Shown here piece after piece: positions 1 through 12,864 of a DNA stretch of 64,000 nucleotides (the stretch's first letter is position 1; every line of letters starts with the position of its first letter). The notes below the pieces were generated by a model that was given only the letters and a program-made list of their open reading frames with translations, was not told where the DNA came from and did not search any database. This stretch comes from Neelides folsomi (lineage: Eukaryota > Arthropoda > Collembola > Neelipleona > Neelidae), in NCBI GenBank assembly GCA_034687125.1, contig JAQGBZ010000067.1:1-64000 (forward strand). Direction: 5' to 3'. The translations under genes were made by a program, and so were the position numbers.

Positions 1-199
1 TTACAATCCGAAATTGTAGCTCAGATTGTAGCTACAGTCACAATCAGAATCAGAATTCTAAAAAAGGAACCTCCCTACTATAAAGAAAATTCTTATATCA
101 TTAAAATTTGTAGTTTGAATCATCAATCATATGAACCTTGTTCATAAATATCCATTATTGTCATTAAGCAAATAGGCATGTAAGAACAGTGCAATATTA

Positions 200-2760
200 C
201 TATACTTTTTGCAATATCACAAATATTAGAAATTTGATATTTTTATTATTTACATCTTTGCTATTCTCGAGAATTCTATAAGACACATTGTCTTTGATGA
301 TTGATCTTCGAACAAGCCATTTAATATCATTTAGCGTTAATGTTCCATTATTTGGTTTAGGAGTTGTCTTTGTTTTACTTTTGCCTTGGTCTTTCTCTGG
401 AAAAAGTTAACGTCATTATTGCATAATTACTGTTCTCCTTTACAATATTATTGTAAAATGGTACTTTACCTAAAAGTTAAATATCTTAAATATTAAAATT
501 ATTACTACTTTCGACGTAAAAGTCATCAGCTTCTGCCATGTCCATGTCATCCTCAGCTTCAGCTTTGTCATTATAGTCCGATGATCCAGAGCTTCCTTTT
601 GAAGCGTCTTGCTTAGATGGAGCACTATTCACACTACTTGTTTTATATTTCATGTGCATTGATCTCATCGGTGTTGAGCCGTAAGAGTAATCAGGATTTG
701 GATAATAAGGCTCAATCGGAACAACATAACTTTCTTCTGGCTTGACGACAAACCAACGAAGTCAACGGTGTGACAAACTCGTACATTAAAGCAAAATCTA
801 AAGCTCTCTTATTCGAACTTTTCTTTGAATCTTTCATATCGGACATTTCGGCCTCTTTAGCATCGATCAATTGCCGAATAGTCAAATAAGCCCAGAGTCT
901 CTCGAGAAAATAATCTTCTTTTTCTCTCGATTTCAAAGTCGTCGTTTGTGGTTGTGGAGACGGCGGCGGCCAATGGCACCAATAAGGTCTTCTGAAGACA
1001 AAAGGACACCAAATGACATGAGGAAAAGAAACATAATGACGGTCAATTGACACAACATTCACTTTATCATTTGAATATTCTGCTCTCCCATCTCGGTTTT
1101 TTCCAGTGACAATGACATTCATTTCTTTCTCGTCGTTACGCTTCATTTTGTATTTTCCACAAACAGCGATTTCCGTACCTTTGAAATAATCATGGAATTC
1201 CTTTTGGCTCGTTTCCTCAACGCCTTGATTTGAATGTGACATTTGCGAGGAGCGGAGATGAAATTTCAGCGTAAAATCCTTTAAGTTGCAAATCAGCGTC
1301 GGACGCTTCGTATATTTTCCGAGCAAATCCGAAGTTCTTTAGGGAGAGTGTTTTCAAAAAGGAGAAATCCGCTCCTGAACCAAAAGCTAAAGAGGAAATT
1401 GAAACTTTCTTTTCTTCTTGGTTCCGCAATGAGATTTTCATTGTTATTTCGGACGGATTGGTGAGTCCGACCGTTGGTTCACCATCAGTTAAAACAATTA
1501 TTGAGTGGATATCTCGTTTAGTTAAAACTGACCGCTCTTGGCAATGTTTAGTCCTTCTTGTAATGCTTCGAAGATGTTCGTTCCTCCCTTTGCTTCTAGT
1601 TTACTACAGTGCTTGTGTGCCAAATCTAAATTTGTTTCTGTTACTTCATTTGGCCCTTTAGCTTCATCTTCATATTTTGAAGATATAGGGGACCAAACCT
1701 TTAATTTAAAAGTATTGAGATTAAAAATGTACAATTAGAAAACTTAACTTTACTAATTTACTTACGTGAACTGAAACTGAAAAAGTGACGATATTGAAAT
1801 AATCTTCCGGTTTAAGATCATCCAGAACATATGTCATAGCTGCTCGTAGTTGTTCAATTTTTCTTCCCATCATGGACCCAGAAGTGTCGAGGATGTAAAT
1901 GACATGTTTTCTCAAAGGTGCAATATTTTTAGGAGAAAAATAATGCGCAAAATATCCAAAATATTGATATTTACATTCACGAGGAAAATATTTGAATTGC
2001 GGGACCTAGATTGAACAATTTTAATTCATATAAATAATATAATAAACAAGCAAATCGAGTTAAATAGCATAAATTACTCTACATACTTCATTTCTACTAA
2101 ACATGCAGATTCCCCTCGGTCCTTCGCTTGAGTATAAATTCCCTTTGCTTCTTCTTTCTTCTTTACAATTGCCTTGCATGTTTTGCCATCAATCTCCCTG
2201 TGTTGGAGAAAATAAATTACAAAGAAATAGAAATTGATTATTCTGCATTTAAAAATTTTAAGTTTAGAATTAATAAAAAATCATAAAACGTGTATAATAT
2301 TATTAATGTAGCAAACATGCGAAATGAAGAAATAAAGGCTGTTTCTGGAACGACAACTCGAAATTAAATTTCATTGTCTTTTTCATATCCATTGATCACT
2401 CTTGAAATTTGAGTTACCGCATAGCGGAATTGAATTTCGGATAATACGTGAAAATTTTTGATAGTCAATTGCGGATTTGAAGGTGGAGGGGGCATTTTCT
2501 ATATTATAAGTATAAGTAATGTATTACAATAAATATTCTAATACATTTGCTTAATATTGATTGTATTAGGAATAAAATTTGGTTAAAATTCGAGCTCAAA
2601 TAAAATAAAGTAATAAAATGAAATAAACCTTAACTGGACGCCTGGCCGCTGCACGTTTGTCTCTTGTTCTTTCAATAACAAAAGATTTATCTCCATTTTC
2701 AAAACAATTAATTTCCAATAAACTTAATGAAAAAAGTAGAGCAAATATAAAAATATTCAT
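200..2760 (-). pseudogene. Broken inter-alpha-trypsin inhibitor heavy chain (ITIH)-like gene
   Basis: Seven exon blocks encode the family order: signal peptide (start 2760), VIT domain (2498-2317, 2197-2083), VWA domain with a DTSGSM MIDAS motif (2005-1766, then 1698 leftward), a post-VWA region with the ERLWAYLTI signature, and a C-terminal exon (396-200). ITIH proteins are secreted hyaluronan-linked matrix proteins. The frame is broken four times: a TAA in the VIT exon (2364-2366) between residues NEI and FRV, and frame changes near 1528-1539, 1220-1235 and 745-755. On both sides of every break the expected family residues continue, so decay looks recent. The other genes here have clean frames, which argues against poor sequence quality. 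The donor choice at 2082 and the last two exons are less certain. Sequencing error or a polymorphic null allele is the alternative. Confidence 0.7.
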
Positions 2761-3430
2761 TCTACTATTTCATATAAAACTCTTACAAGCTAATATTATT
2801 GCTTCTAAAATAATTTTTTAAGAATTGAAATTACATTGCTCAATTAATTTTGGTTTGAATGAACTTAAGTTAAGGATTTATTACTTTTAATATAACAAAG
2901 TTTAGTTCATAAGATATAAAATGGAATGATTTCTCATTTTTAAATTGAAGTTTTTAAAACTAAATAGCAATTAAAGTTAGTTAAAAAAAATATAAATAAA
3001 TTGTCAATTAAACTTCAAAACTTTCACTTTCAATATCAAAATTCCAAATAAAAATTGAAATACTAAATAGTTTACTATTTAATAACAATAAGCATAATAT
3101 TATATCTTTCATACAATCAAAATCAAATAAATAGTCATTACTTAATCGTAATTACATAACGTAATAAATGGCTTAAATGCACTGGTCTTGAAATTCTTAA
3201 ATCACTTATAAAAACTAATAGCATTGTCAATGCGCGAAACAAATGGTGTTATGCAATTCAAAAAAATGCAATTTCCTTCAAAACTATTAACATTGTCCTT
3301 TAGAATGAGGATAGTTTGTATTAATTGACATATTTTAAAATTTCTTTTCCAGTTCCAATGGGCGGATTAAGAAGGAGGAACGTTATACGAATTGAGACCC
3401 AAAAAGGCTAATTCATCAGTATCCGAAGAC
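2761..3430. other. Divergent intergenic region
   Basis: AT-rich spacer between the divergently oriented ITIH-like and orphan genes. A splice-acceptor-like tract ends at 3352, just before the next gene, so an untranslated first exon for that gene may lie here. No ORF, repeat or RNA gene seen. Confidence 0.5.
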
Positions 3431-5654
3431 ATGGAAAAATACACGTTTTATCCTCCAACGTTCAGTCCATTACAAACGTTTCCGCACGCGCTTTCATACG
3501 ACGCCGTTTATTCAAACAATGATTCGAGTATTTCACCACCGCAATGGAACTATTTCAAAAACGGTGGGAACGAATATTTCAATAACGACTTCAATTCGGC
3601 AATGATGTCTCCTAACTGGGCTTTGAATGGACGCCGTTTAAACTCATGTTGCTGCACGTTTAGTTCCAACAAATCTATTATTAATGTTGATAGGCGTAGA
3701 AATCGTTTAATTGAAAAGGATCAGCGGAAGAAATTAAATCCAATAATGAGAAACGGCAATAAGATTACGAAGGACGGGATTCTAAAGGGAATTTTAAACA
3801 ATGGGAGTCAGAATCCAAAGAGGCAAATTAAGTAAGATTTTAAAACTGAAGATTTATCTTTGTTTTACCTTGTAGTTATTTGCTTTTTAATTATTTAACA
3901 GACGTTTAATTAAAATTAATAGAATATTAATAATTTTTCATTGTAAATTCTAATATTTTTAGAAAATTAAAAGTTATTGAAGATGAATGCGCTGTCGTTA
4001 TTTGGGGGTTTGAAGGTCAGGGCATTATTTCACAACTTGAAAAGGTCTTTTCTGAATGGCGTCTCCCCAAAAGTGGAAAACTCCGATGTAAATCGGGTTG
4101 GGCGTTTGTTCAATTCCCTTCAAAGCCCTTGGCACATGAAGGAGTTGAATTCATTGAAAAGAGATTTCGCCCTCGTGATGGGACGAAACTTTCTGCCATT
4201 ATTTTACGAGCAAAAGCAGAACCCAAAAAAAGAAAGAAGCCAGTAAGGAAAAGCTTTCGATTTCAACCACAGGATGGTAATTTAATACTTTATTTTTCTT
4301 AACGCTCGTTATTTATAAAACTTGTTATCATATATTTTACATATATCTCAACTTAAAGATATCTTAACGCAAGTAATTTATCTTAATTTTTTCATTGAAT
4401 TGATTACAATTGGCATTGGATTATTACAATAGTTATACATTAAATGGGCAATGAGTATCAATAAAATGACTCATTGTCGATTTGACACTTGACATGGTTT
4501 AAAATATGATTTATTAACTCATCTGTTTAAATAACGATTATTTACACCACGTGACGTGACTAAACCACATAACTGACATAACCATCATCGTTAATTTTTA
4601 TGAAGAATTAAATTCGAGTTATCCTCACTCCCTCAGTTTGAGATTGAGATAACACAATTAAAATTAATTAAATAATGTGAATATCCCAATTGTTTAGAAA
4701 GATCCTGGGAGCGGAACGAGATTGAGTTGATCATATTGTCGAGTGACAGCGAGGGTGAACTCTTCATTTGTGAAGGATCCGAATCGGGTGATCATGGTCT
4801 TCTTTGTGGAATCTTCGGAGGAACTCCTCCCAGTGAACCATGTGCAGCTCCGAAAAATCCTGGTCCTTGGCACTCACCAACTTGCCCCAATTTTACTACA
4901 ATCCTCCCGAAGAAAACTTTCTCACTTGATGACTTTTCAGACCTCATTTCAATTTCTTACGCTAATAGAAATTCATTTTCATGTAATTATACATTTTTAT
5001 ATAATTTTTTTAATAATATATTAAAAAAATCATTTGTTAAATACAATATTGTATGTCAATTTAAAATAAAATTATTTGGTATAAAAAAGTTGAAGAAATC
5101 ACCGATGAAGAAGAAGAAAAGAAAGAAACAAAGAGTAATTTGCCAATTAAAAAGAGAAAAACTGGAATTGAGAAGTCAAATTGTGAGGGATCTCTTCAAA
5201 ACGATTCTTCACCTACACTCTTATCAGTAACATCAGACTCACAGTCATTGTCTTCAAACACATCTCAGGATGAGAAACATAACCAAGTGAGTTAGTATTT
5301 TTTACTTACTTAAATGTTATGAGTGAGACAATTAATAATATATTACTGAAATCAGAAGTTATTCATTAATCGTATTTACAGGTTAAAGTTTTTCACAAAT
5401 TGACAAAATTTCGTAAGCCACTGGTGAGACCCTTCAATGGAATTCGTGCTTTGGACTCAGCTCCGATTGAAGATTTTTTGTATAATTCTCGACTCGAATT
5501 GATGATTGAAGAAGGCGAAGACGGAAGAAATATCAGGATTTTACCTCAAAAATGTCGAAGACGGAAAAAGGGGCTCAAAGCATTATTCGGCAAAAGACCC
5601 AAACAAAAATCTCAATTCCAAATGAGAATTAGACAAGGGCCATATTTTTATTAG
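3431..5654 (+). CDS. Unrecognised 489-aa basic protein with an RRM-like segment
   Basis: Five exons (3431-3831, 3963-4276, 4698-4982, 5090-5286, 5382-5654) join with matching phases to one 489-aa ORF. I do not recognise the family. Residues about 135-215 look like an RRM or NUP35-type (MPPN) fold: a strand with AVVIWGF, a helix QLEKVFSEW, a strand SGWAFVQFP, a helix, and a last strand LSAIILRA. Basic clusters follow (PKKRKKPVRK, IKKRK), then an acidic run and a Ser-rich stretch, and the C-terminus is basic (CRRRKKG, GKRPKQK). No signal peptide or membrane segment. This composition suggests a nuclear RNA- or chromatin-associated protein, which is inference. The ATG at 3431 is chosen because an in-frame stop lies upstream at 3368-3370. 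Confidence 0.6.
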
Positions 5655-6072
5655 AGTTAAACTCAAAGTTTAAGATTTTGACATTTGGATATTACTAAAT
5701 TATTTACTGTTAAATATATGGTATGTTATATCACGAATTTTATATAACATTAACATTATACTTATAAATACCTTTTAAATTAATATGAAAATTTTAATGA
5801 ATTACAAATTTTGAGCAGCGGAGGAAAATTATTAATTAATTAACAACAGTTAAGAGTTCAAATGAATTGACTTTTATTTATTATTGTTTTCTTATACCAA
5901 TATATTTCTTTTATACTTTTTATTAAATATCTATGAATTTAATTTATAAAATGTATATATTAATCTTTAATAGTTAATTTATTAGTTTCAATTAAATATA
6001 ATTTTAATTAAATATTAATTATAACTTATAACAATGAATTAAATTCTGAACTTGTAAAAAATAAAAATATTA
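5655..6072. other. Convergent intergenic region
   Basis: Very AT-rich 3' flanks of the orphan gene (+) and the DHX37 gene (-). Nothing recognisable beyond AT runs. Confidence 0.5.
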
Positions 6073-9000
6073 TCATAAAGGAGGCCATAACGATTTAATT
6101 TTTTCATGATACTCATTTGGAATCCAATCATTAAACTGAATTAAAAGGAAATTCGGATCTTCTTGCCATTTTTTCTCAAGGCTTGTCCGACTATCTATCT
6201 TTGTATCTAGGAACGGTTGAAGAAATTTCTCCACTCTTGGCTGTAATTTTCCCCATGTCCTTCTCAACAACATTGGCTGAGAAAGCAGCAAAGAAGCCCA
6301 TGGCTTCATTTTAGGGAAAACTTCACCTTGCAAAACTGCTTCAGCAAAAATTCGACTCTTTTCCAACGAACGTGAAAGTTCGCCTTCATAATAAGGAAGC
6401 TCCCATCCTTGCTTTCCATAAGTGCTCTATTGTTTAAGATTTAACAATTAATTTAGCAAATCTACAATTGAAGCTATTTTACTATTTATTCAATTATAAA
6501 TTATAAATTATTAAAAGATATTTTAATGATTGTAAAGATTATTTACCTTTAAAATTCCAACCACTGTTCCGGTGTTATTTGAATATCTTGGTGGAGGTTC
6601 CTTTATATGTTTCTCAATGGTGCAGATTGAAGATGCAAAAAGTGGAATCCATTCGGGTTCAATGGCTGTAATCGTTCTCAAATTAATTTTCTCGTTCTTT
6701 TCAGCAGCTTCTTGGTAAATTATCCAAGGAGGAGATGAAGAATGTAAAGATGAAGCTTTATCAATAAAAATTGGACTTTCCATTTCTCCACATCTAAAAA
6801 TCCCAAAATTCAATTGGGTCTTTTAATACTAAATGTAAGGGGTTTTATTATAACAAATTATTATTATTGTAAATAACCTGTAAGCATTTTTGAGAGATCT
6901 TTTAACTTGTGTATCCCCTCCAATTTCATCTGCAGTCATTTTCCTTGCAATTCGATCAGGAAATCCAGATAGGAATATTTGTCTTAAAAGTGTCGCCTCT
7001 TCTTCTGATGGTGGGTCCATTCGAGGATCTAACGGAAGATCATTCCCTGTCAATAAATTCATTTCTTGAGTCAATTGGCGTCGAAGCTTGCGAATTTCAA
7101 TCAAGGCCGTTTCTCTTAATCCAGAATTAACGCAAAAATCTCTCGTTCCGCCTGAATACTCGAATGATCCTACAGCTTTGAGCAACACCATACAATCACC
7201 TAAATTCAAACAATCAATTTAATCGATTCGGTTAAATAAATTCAAATACAAAAAAATATTAAATTCGAACCAAGTAAAAGATGTTCTCCGGCTCCGGCCC
7301 ATTTTCTCCGAATTAAACCCCATTTCTTACTATTCCCTTCTTCGTTTTCATTTAAAAACACTTCCTAAAAATAATTAAATAAAACATTGTTCTATAATTA
7401 ACAACTTTTAGTTAAATAAAATATCGATAAATGAAAATAAATAAGTTAATCAAAATTTGTACTTGGACAGTGAGGGCTGCAACAAGTGCAATTGTTAATT
7501 CTGCTAGAGAGTGATTTGCTCCAATTGCCAACATTTTCCCAAATCTTGGAGAAACAGGAAGTCGAGCCATGGTCTTTCCAAGAGCTGTAATTTTGGTCCT
7601 TGTTTCTTTTCCAGACGTTGAAATTATTGGTACGTGTTCGAATGCTCCAAGTAGAACCAGTAAATTTTCAGCTCTTCGAATTTCATCTTTTTCAGGTGGT
7701 GTTGGGAAAGGAAATCCTTCCACTTTATTAATTCCCATTGCTTTAAGAATAAGAACAATGTCTTCAATTGGTCTTGATTCAATCTCGGGCTTTGAAAATC
7801 CATTAAAATCATTTTCATACACAGCAGAAGAAAAAAGTCTAAAAACATTACAAGACAAATTACAAGCTAATTAAATAATATTAATTTTAGGATTTTGGCC
7901 TTTGCTTATTGTATAATATGAATACCTACAATTTTTTATTGTAGTATTTATATTATTTACTTTAATAATTATCACCTGTATGTATGTCCTGGCCCAACTC
8001 TTCCAGATCTTCCAGCTCTTTGTTGAGCAGATGCCTTAGATGTCCATTGAATCCTAAATGTTTCAACACCAGTGAGTTGATCCCACAATTTTTCCTTCAC
8101 TTTCCCACAATCGATAACATATCGAATTGATGAGATTGTAATTGAAGTTTCAGCAACATTCGTCGCTACAACACACAATCTTGTTCCTGGGGGTGGAGGT
8201 TCAAAAACTTTCTTTTGCTCTTTAATAGGAAGCATAGAATAAAGTGGAACTAAATGTAATTTTCCCGTTGAATCTCCTTCTCGCTCAAATAAATCCTCAT
8301 CTTCGTCTTCGTCACTTAAATCCCCATTATTGGGGAAATCTCCAACATCATTTAAATCAATGTCAAGCAATTCAACTTCCTCGGGTTCTTTCTTAGAGTC
8401 TTTTCCTTTCTTTTTTGGATTTTTATATTTAATGGATTTATGATCAACCTTTAATTTCTTTGATGGAATTTCTTCATTATTTTCATCTTCTTCTGAACTT
8501 CCCATTTCCTCATTATCATCATTATCATCTTCTGCTTTGTTTCGTTTCTTTACATTAAAAATTTTATGAAGTTTTTTCACAACAGTTTTAACTTCTTGTT
8601 GACCCGTGACAAAAATGAGAATTCCACCCGGTGGAAGTTTCCGATGAATTTGACATGTTTTTTTCACACAAGCTTCCACATAATCAGTCGGTGTCAATTT
8701 GCTGAAATGAATCGTTACTGGAAATTGACGTGTTGGAATTTCAATTACTGGAGGAAGTGCCGGGAAAAGATTTTTATTCTCCGAAAAGTCTTCGATCCTC
8801 ATAGTGGCTGACATAATTACGAGTTTCAATGGCTCGCCCTTTTTTTCTCGTAGTCGAACACAGCGAGATAATAATCCTAAAAGTTGGGCTACATTAAATA
8901 CCTCAAATTTTTAGAAATTGAAAATTAATTTTCATGTTTAAATTACCAATTAAAATGTCTGTATAAAGTGAACGCTCGTGAGCTTCGTCAATACAAATTG

Positions 9001-9852
9001 CAGAGTATTTCATTAAAAGAAAATCCCTTTCCATTTCTTTCAACAAAACTCCATCGGTCATGAATTTAATTTGGGTTTTGGAACCAGAATTTCCCTCGAA
9101 TCGAATTTGATAAGAAATAATATTGGAAGGAAGATTGAGCTCAAAACCTACACGAGTTGACATTGAAATTGCAGCAACTCGTCGAGGCTCTGTGATACCT
9201 AAAAGTTTCAAAGTAGCTTTTAATATCGTTAATGGTATTAATAATCGTAAATTAAAGTTATATACCTTACCTATCAATTTCCCCTTTTGACAATATCCAG
9301 CTTCGTAAAGAAATTGAGGAACTTGGGTAGTTTTCCCTGAGCCAGTCTCTCCAGATAAAATCACTACAGGGTTCTCGGTGATTGCTTCCATTATTGCCTA
9401 TAAAATACATTTAAAATAATTTTAGTAAAAATTTACTATTGTTCAAGAGTATTACTTGTTCTTCTAACACAATCGGGAGTTTGGATCGAAATGCTTCAAT
9501 TTCTTTAGAACGATCAACTGGTACAAAAATCTTTCGTTTCCTTATTTCCTTTTCAATCACGATTTCGACGTCTTTTATTACATTTTCTTCACACAATTCG
9601 GTCTCAATTTCAATAACATCTTTGCTAGCTAATGGCACTTTTTCTCCCTATTCAAAAACATTGTTATTCTTTATATTTAATAATACATAATAAATTAAGC
9701 TTATAAAATTTTGATTACATAAAATACAAAATTGGTAAAATAAGTCTTACTTTGTTCTTATTTCTTTTCTTCCTTTTTTCAATCTTTTTTAATTTGTCCT
9801 TTTTATTTAACATTTTCTTTCTTGTTACTGCTTCCATTTTATTTAATTTCAT
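6073..9852 (-). CDS. DHX37: DEAH-box RNA helicase DHX37 (yeast Dhr1, fly kurz)
   Basis: Ten exons (9852-9751, 9647-9456, 9397-9271, 9198-8947, 8876-7976, 7838-7463, 7364-7271, 7199-6878, 6793-6547, 6426-6073) give a complete 988-aa protein with consistent phases. Walker A GETGSGKT is at residues 114-121, DEAH at 211-214, SATMRIEDF (motif III) follows, and motif VI is [10 protein letters not shown] Lys/Glu-rich acidic insert sits between the RecA lobes as in the family, followed by the helicase-associated and OB-fold regions. Known role: nucleolar ATPase that works on U3 snoRNP during small-subunit pre-rRNA processing. The N-terminus is Lys-rich, as expected for a nucleolar protein. It is somewhat shorter than human DHX37 (about 1,157 aa), mostly in the N-terminal region and the acidic insert. 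An intact housekeeping gene. Confidence 0.95.
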
Positions 9853-10171
9853 TTGTAAACTTTAATTAACTTAAACTGTAAAACTTACTATTGTGTTTAT
9901 TTATTCCTAATTTAACTTCCAATCCAAGCACGTGTGTATTTCCTTTCAATCAGATTTCATTTTGGCATATTAGTCGCTAGTTCTAAACTGTTTAACCAAA
10001 CGAATGTTTCAATTTACTCCAATTTTAGCTTGAATTTAGAATTTTTGTGTTAAAAATTATTTTGTAGAGGAAAAGGAAATATACATAATTGAAGTATATG
10101 ATTAATGATTAAGTAACGGAAATAATTGGTTTGAGTTTAATCATTCGATTAAAGAATTTTTGAATAAAGAT
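9853..10171. other. Spacer between DHX37 and SET gene
   Basis: About 320 nt holding the DHX37 5' flank and the 3' end of the SET-domain gene. AT-rich; no other feature seen. Confidence 0.5.
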
Positions 10172-12566
10172 TTATTGACATTGTCCTAAAATAAATTGAG
10201 TTAAATTTTTTGGGCTCCGTCTTGAAATGCAATTGTTCTCAAGAAGAAATCTTATTCGAGGATATGCGTTTCCCCTCAGTTCGCCTCCATAACGTTCCTC
10301 AGCAATTGACCTCAAATGGTGGGTGTAGTCAGAATGAATTGAGAACAGATTTTTAAACTCCAAGTTCCCCGTACTCATTGGATCCGAAAGAACGAGAAGT
10401 GAGTTATCCTTAAACATGTCAATTAGCGGAGCGATTTCTTCATCAAGTTGTTCAAATGACAATTTCCCTTCTTCAAACTTTTTTGCAAGGGCACCCAAGA
10501 GCAAATGAGCATAATGGAACTCAAAGCTAGCTGTAAATAGTGCAAAAATGAAATGGCGAACATTAAAAAATATTTTTTCCTATTTATAAAATAAATTATA
10601 CTATTTTAACAGATTTTTAAGATGTTTGTTACATCATTTTATAACTGTCTTAAGTGATTTAATATCATTTATTTTTTTACCTCTCCAGTAGTGCTTTCCA
10701 GGTTGAAATTTATCCATGAATGCAAACAACGTCTCAAATCTTGGGACAAACTCTTGGAATTTGTGAGCTCCAGCATTTGCGCTCTCAATGTTAATGGAAA
10801 GACAAACGGCCATAGCGAGATAATAATTAGCACTCATGAGGAGAAAATGACCTGGATGAACCAAAGAATTAGATCTGAACCGATCAATGAGATTCGTCAA
10901 AGCCCAGAGGTTCGTCGTGGTGTTGAGTTTGGTTAAAAAAATTTTTTCTCCCACCGCTCCACGAGCTTCGTCGAGTCCAACAGTTCTTCGACAATGGCCA
11001 CAAGAAATATGCCAATGCCATTTCCGTTCAGGGATCATTGAAGGTGAAACATAACGCCCGCATCCACTACATCGCATCCCGCTCAAGTAAGATCCACCCT
11101 CGTTGAAGAAATCACATAGTCGGCACTTGCAAGGTTTGTACCAATTCCTTTCGAGGAATCTGTGACGTTCCACAAGTGGTTGAGGTTCAAGAGGCCATTT
11201 GGGATCATAACAAATTGAGAGAATTTCTCCTTTTTTCACTTCTGTAATGGTCCGAAAACTTCCTTCAAAGGTCTCAGGTCGAATGTGGACAATGCAATTT
11301 GGAATGCAACTGTGGCTTAAAACCATTCCTTTCCCACAGGGACCTCCATCATAAACAATGTAGCAGTATCTTTAAAAAATAATTACAATTTGGTTAAATT
11401 TTATCTAAACAAAGTAATTAATTATACCTGTAAATAATAGAATTTAATTTTTTTAAAGTTAATTTTTAACTTTAATTTAACCGAGTATCGAATGAGTTTG
11501 GTCGATGGTTCCCAATGAAAGTATTGTTCCATAATGCCAGGTAAACTCGCTCAACTTCCTGTTCATCAATCCAATGGACTCGACAAACATCAAAGAGAAA
11601 TCTCTTCATCATTTTCAAATCATTTTTACTTGAGAGAACACGATGATGGAGTTGAAGCCGATGAAGGCGATCGTAACTCCCTGGCACATTCTTTTTTAGC
11701 AGAACTGCCCGGAGGATCCCAATCCATGAATAAAGTTCACGACTCCCAAGTGACTTGTAGAGATCATATGAAACTCGACGAGCGACGAAAATTTCACATT
11801 CTTCTTTATGATGACCCTAAAATTTTAAAATAGTTATGCAAAGCAGTAGAAAATCTTAATATTTGAAATATACTATTAATTAGAAGTGTTTAACTGTTTT
11901 AACTTAACATACGAGTTCACAATCTTTCCCACAAAGTGGCCATTTACACTTTGAACATCGTCTGTAGTCGTTTTTTGTTCCTGAACAAGCCAACGGCATA
12001 AGATAACGACAACATCCAAGACAAACTCTTTTATGATCCGGACCCGGTGCGGGTGGAGAGGTCTTGTCCATAACCCCTGTCTTGGTTATGATGAAATAGG
12101 GAGACATGGAAAATTGCCAAGCATCAGGAACACGCGGAACAACAACGAGAGGATTTCTCACAAAGAGCTCAGTCCCTGGATCAAGATCTCTTGCAGCAAT
12201 GTAATGCAATCCCTCGTTCTCATTCGTCTTCTCAATAAACGCCCGACCTTTGGGTTTGCTTCGGCTTGGGCGAACAGGGAGAATTCCGCTACCAGCGTCA
12301 TAAGCGACCATCACATCTTTCTCTGAAACGAAGTACTGAGGACTTTGTTTCCGAGGAAGTAAACCAAGGGTCGTATCGTCATTTTCCCAACAGGCTTTGG
12401 TTTTTTCTTTGGTTCGAGGGGATTTGGTCTCTGTGTCGCTTTCGGGTTTATCTTTCTTTTTCGACGGCTTTTTGTAATCGAGGGTTTCGGGGAGCTTGCG
12501 GTTTAATTTTATAAATCGCGAATCAAAAACAGGCCCTAATTCTGTTGGGATCTTCTTACTCATCAT
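10172..12566 (-). CDS. SET and MYND domain protein, arthropod SmydA/msta type
   Basis: Four exons (12566-11913, 11816-11482, 11369-10681, 10530-10172) give 678 aa in consistent phase. The MYND zinc finger spans the first intron, with the pattern CLGC...CSKC...CGKDC...H...C. The split SET domain has GRAFIE and AARDLDPG before the finger and the S-adenosylmethionine/substrate motif LSHSCIPNC after it. A post-SET Cys cluster (CKCRLC) and a helical C-terminal region follow. The family methylates protein lysines or acts in transcriptional control; several SmydA members have uncertain activity. The first ~80 residues are Lys/Asp-rich and likely disordered. A second ATG immediately follows the first, so the start may be 12563. 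Confidence 0.88.
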
Positions 12567-12864
12567 TAACTTAATAATTAGCCAAATTCATTAATAAATT
12601 GTCTAATGGGAATTGTAATTATAATTTTTTTTCAATAATTTGTATCAATAACCTATCAAATAAAAAAAGAATTTTTGTTCGATCTCTGTCTAATTATTTA
12701 TGCAAAAAACCTAATAAATGTCTAAGGACAACAAAGATTTCTGCCAAGAATCCAAATACTGAAATAATACTTATTGTGATAAAAATGTCAATAAAACCAA
12801 TTAATTTTTTAACAAATTACAATTAATAATTTATTCATCTATTGACAATTTATATAAAGTATTT
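12567..12864. other. Spacer between SET gene and MIPEP
   Basis: AT-rich 5' flank of the SET gene and 3' flank of the peptidase gene. No feature seen. Confidence 0.5.

Noticed and set aside
3358-3411. ATG at 3358 as start of the orphan gene
   Set aside because: Its frame stops after 17 codons and differs from the conserved frame; the ATG at 3431 is used.
5001-5092. Read-through of the third intron of the orphan gene into a Lys-rich frame
   Set aside because: Joining 4982 to 5090 gives an in-phase acidic segment that continues through the next two exons, while read-through ends at 5230.
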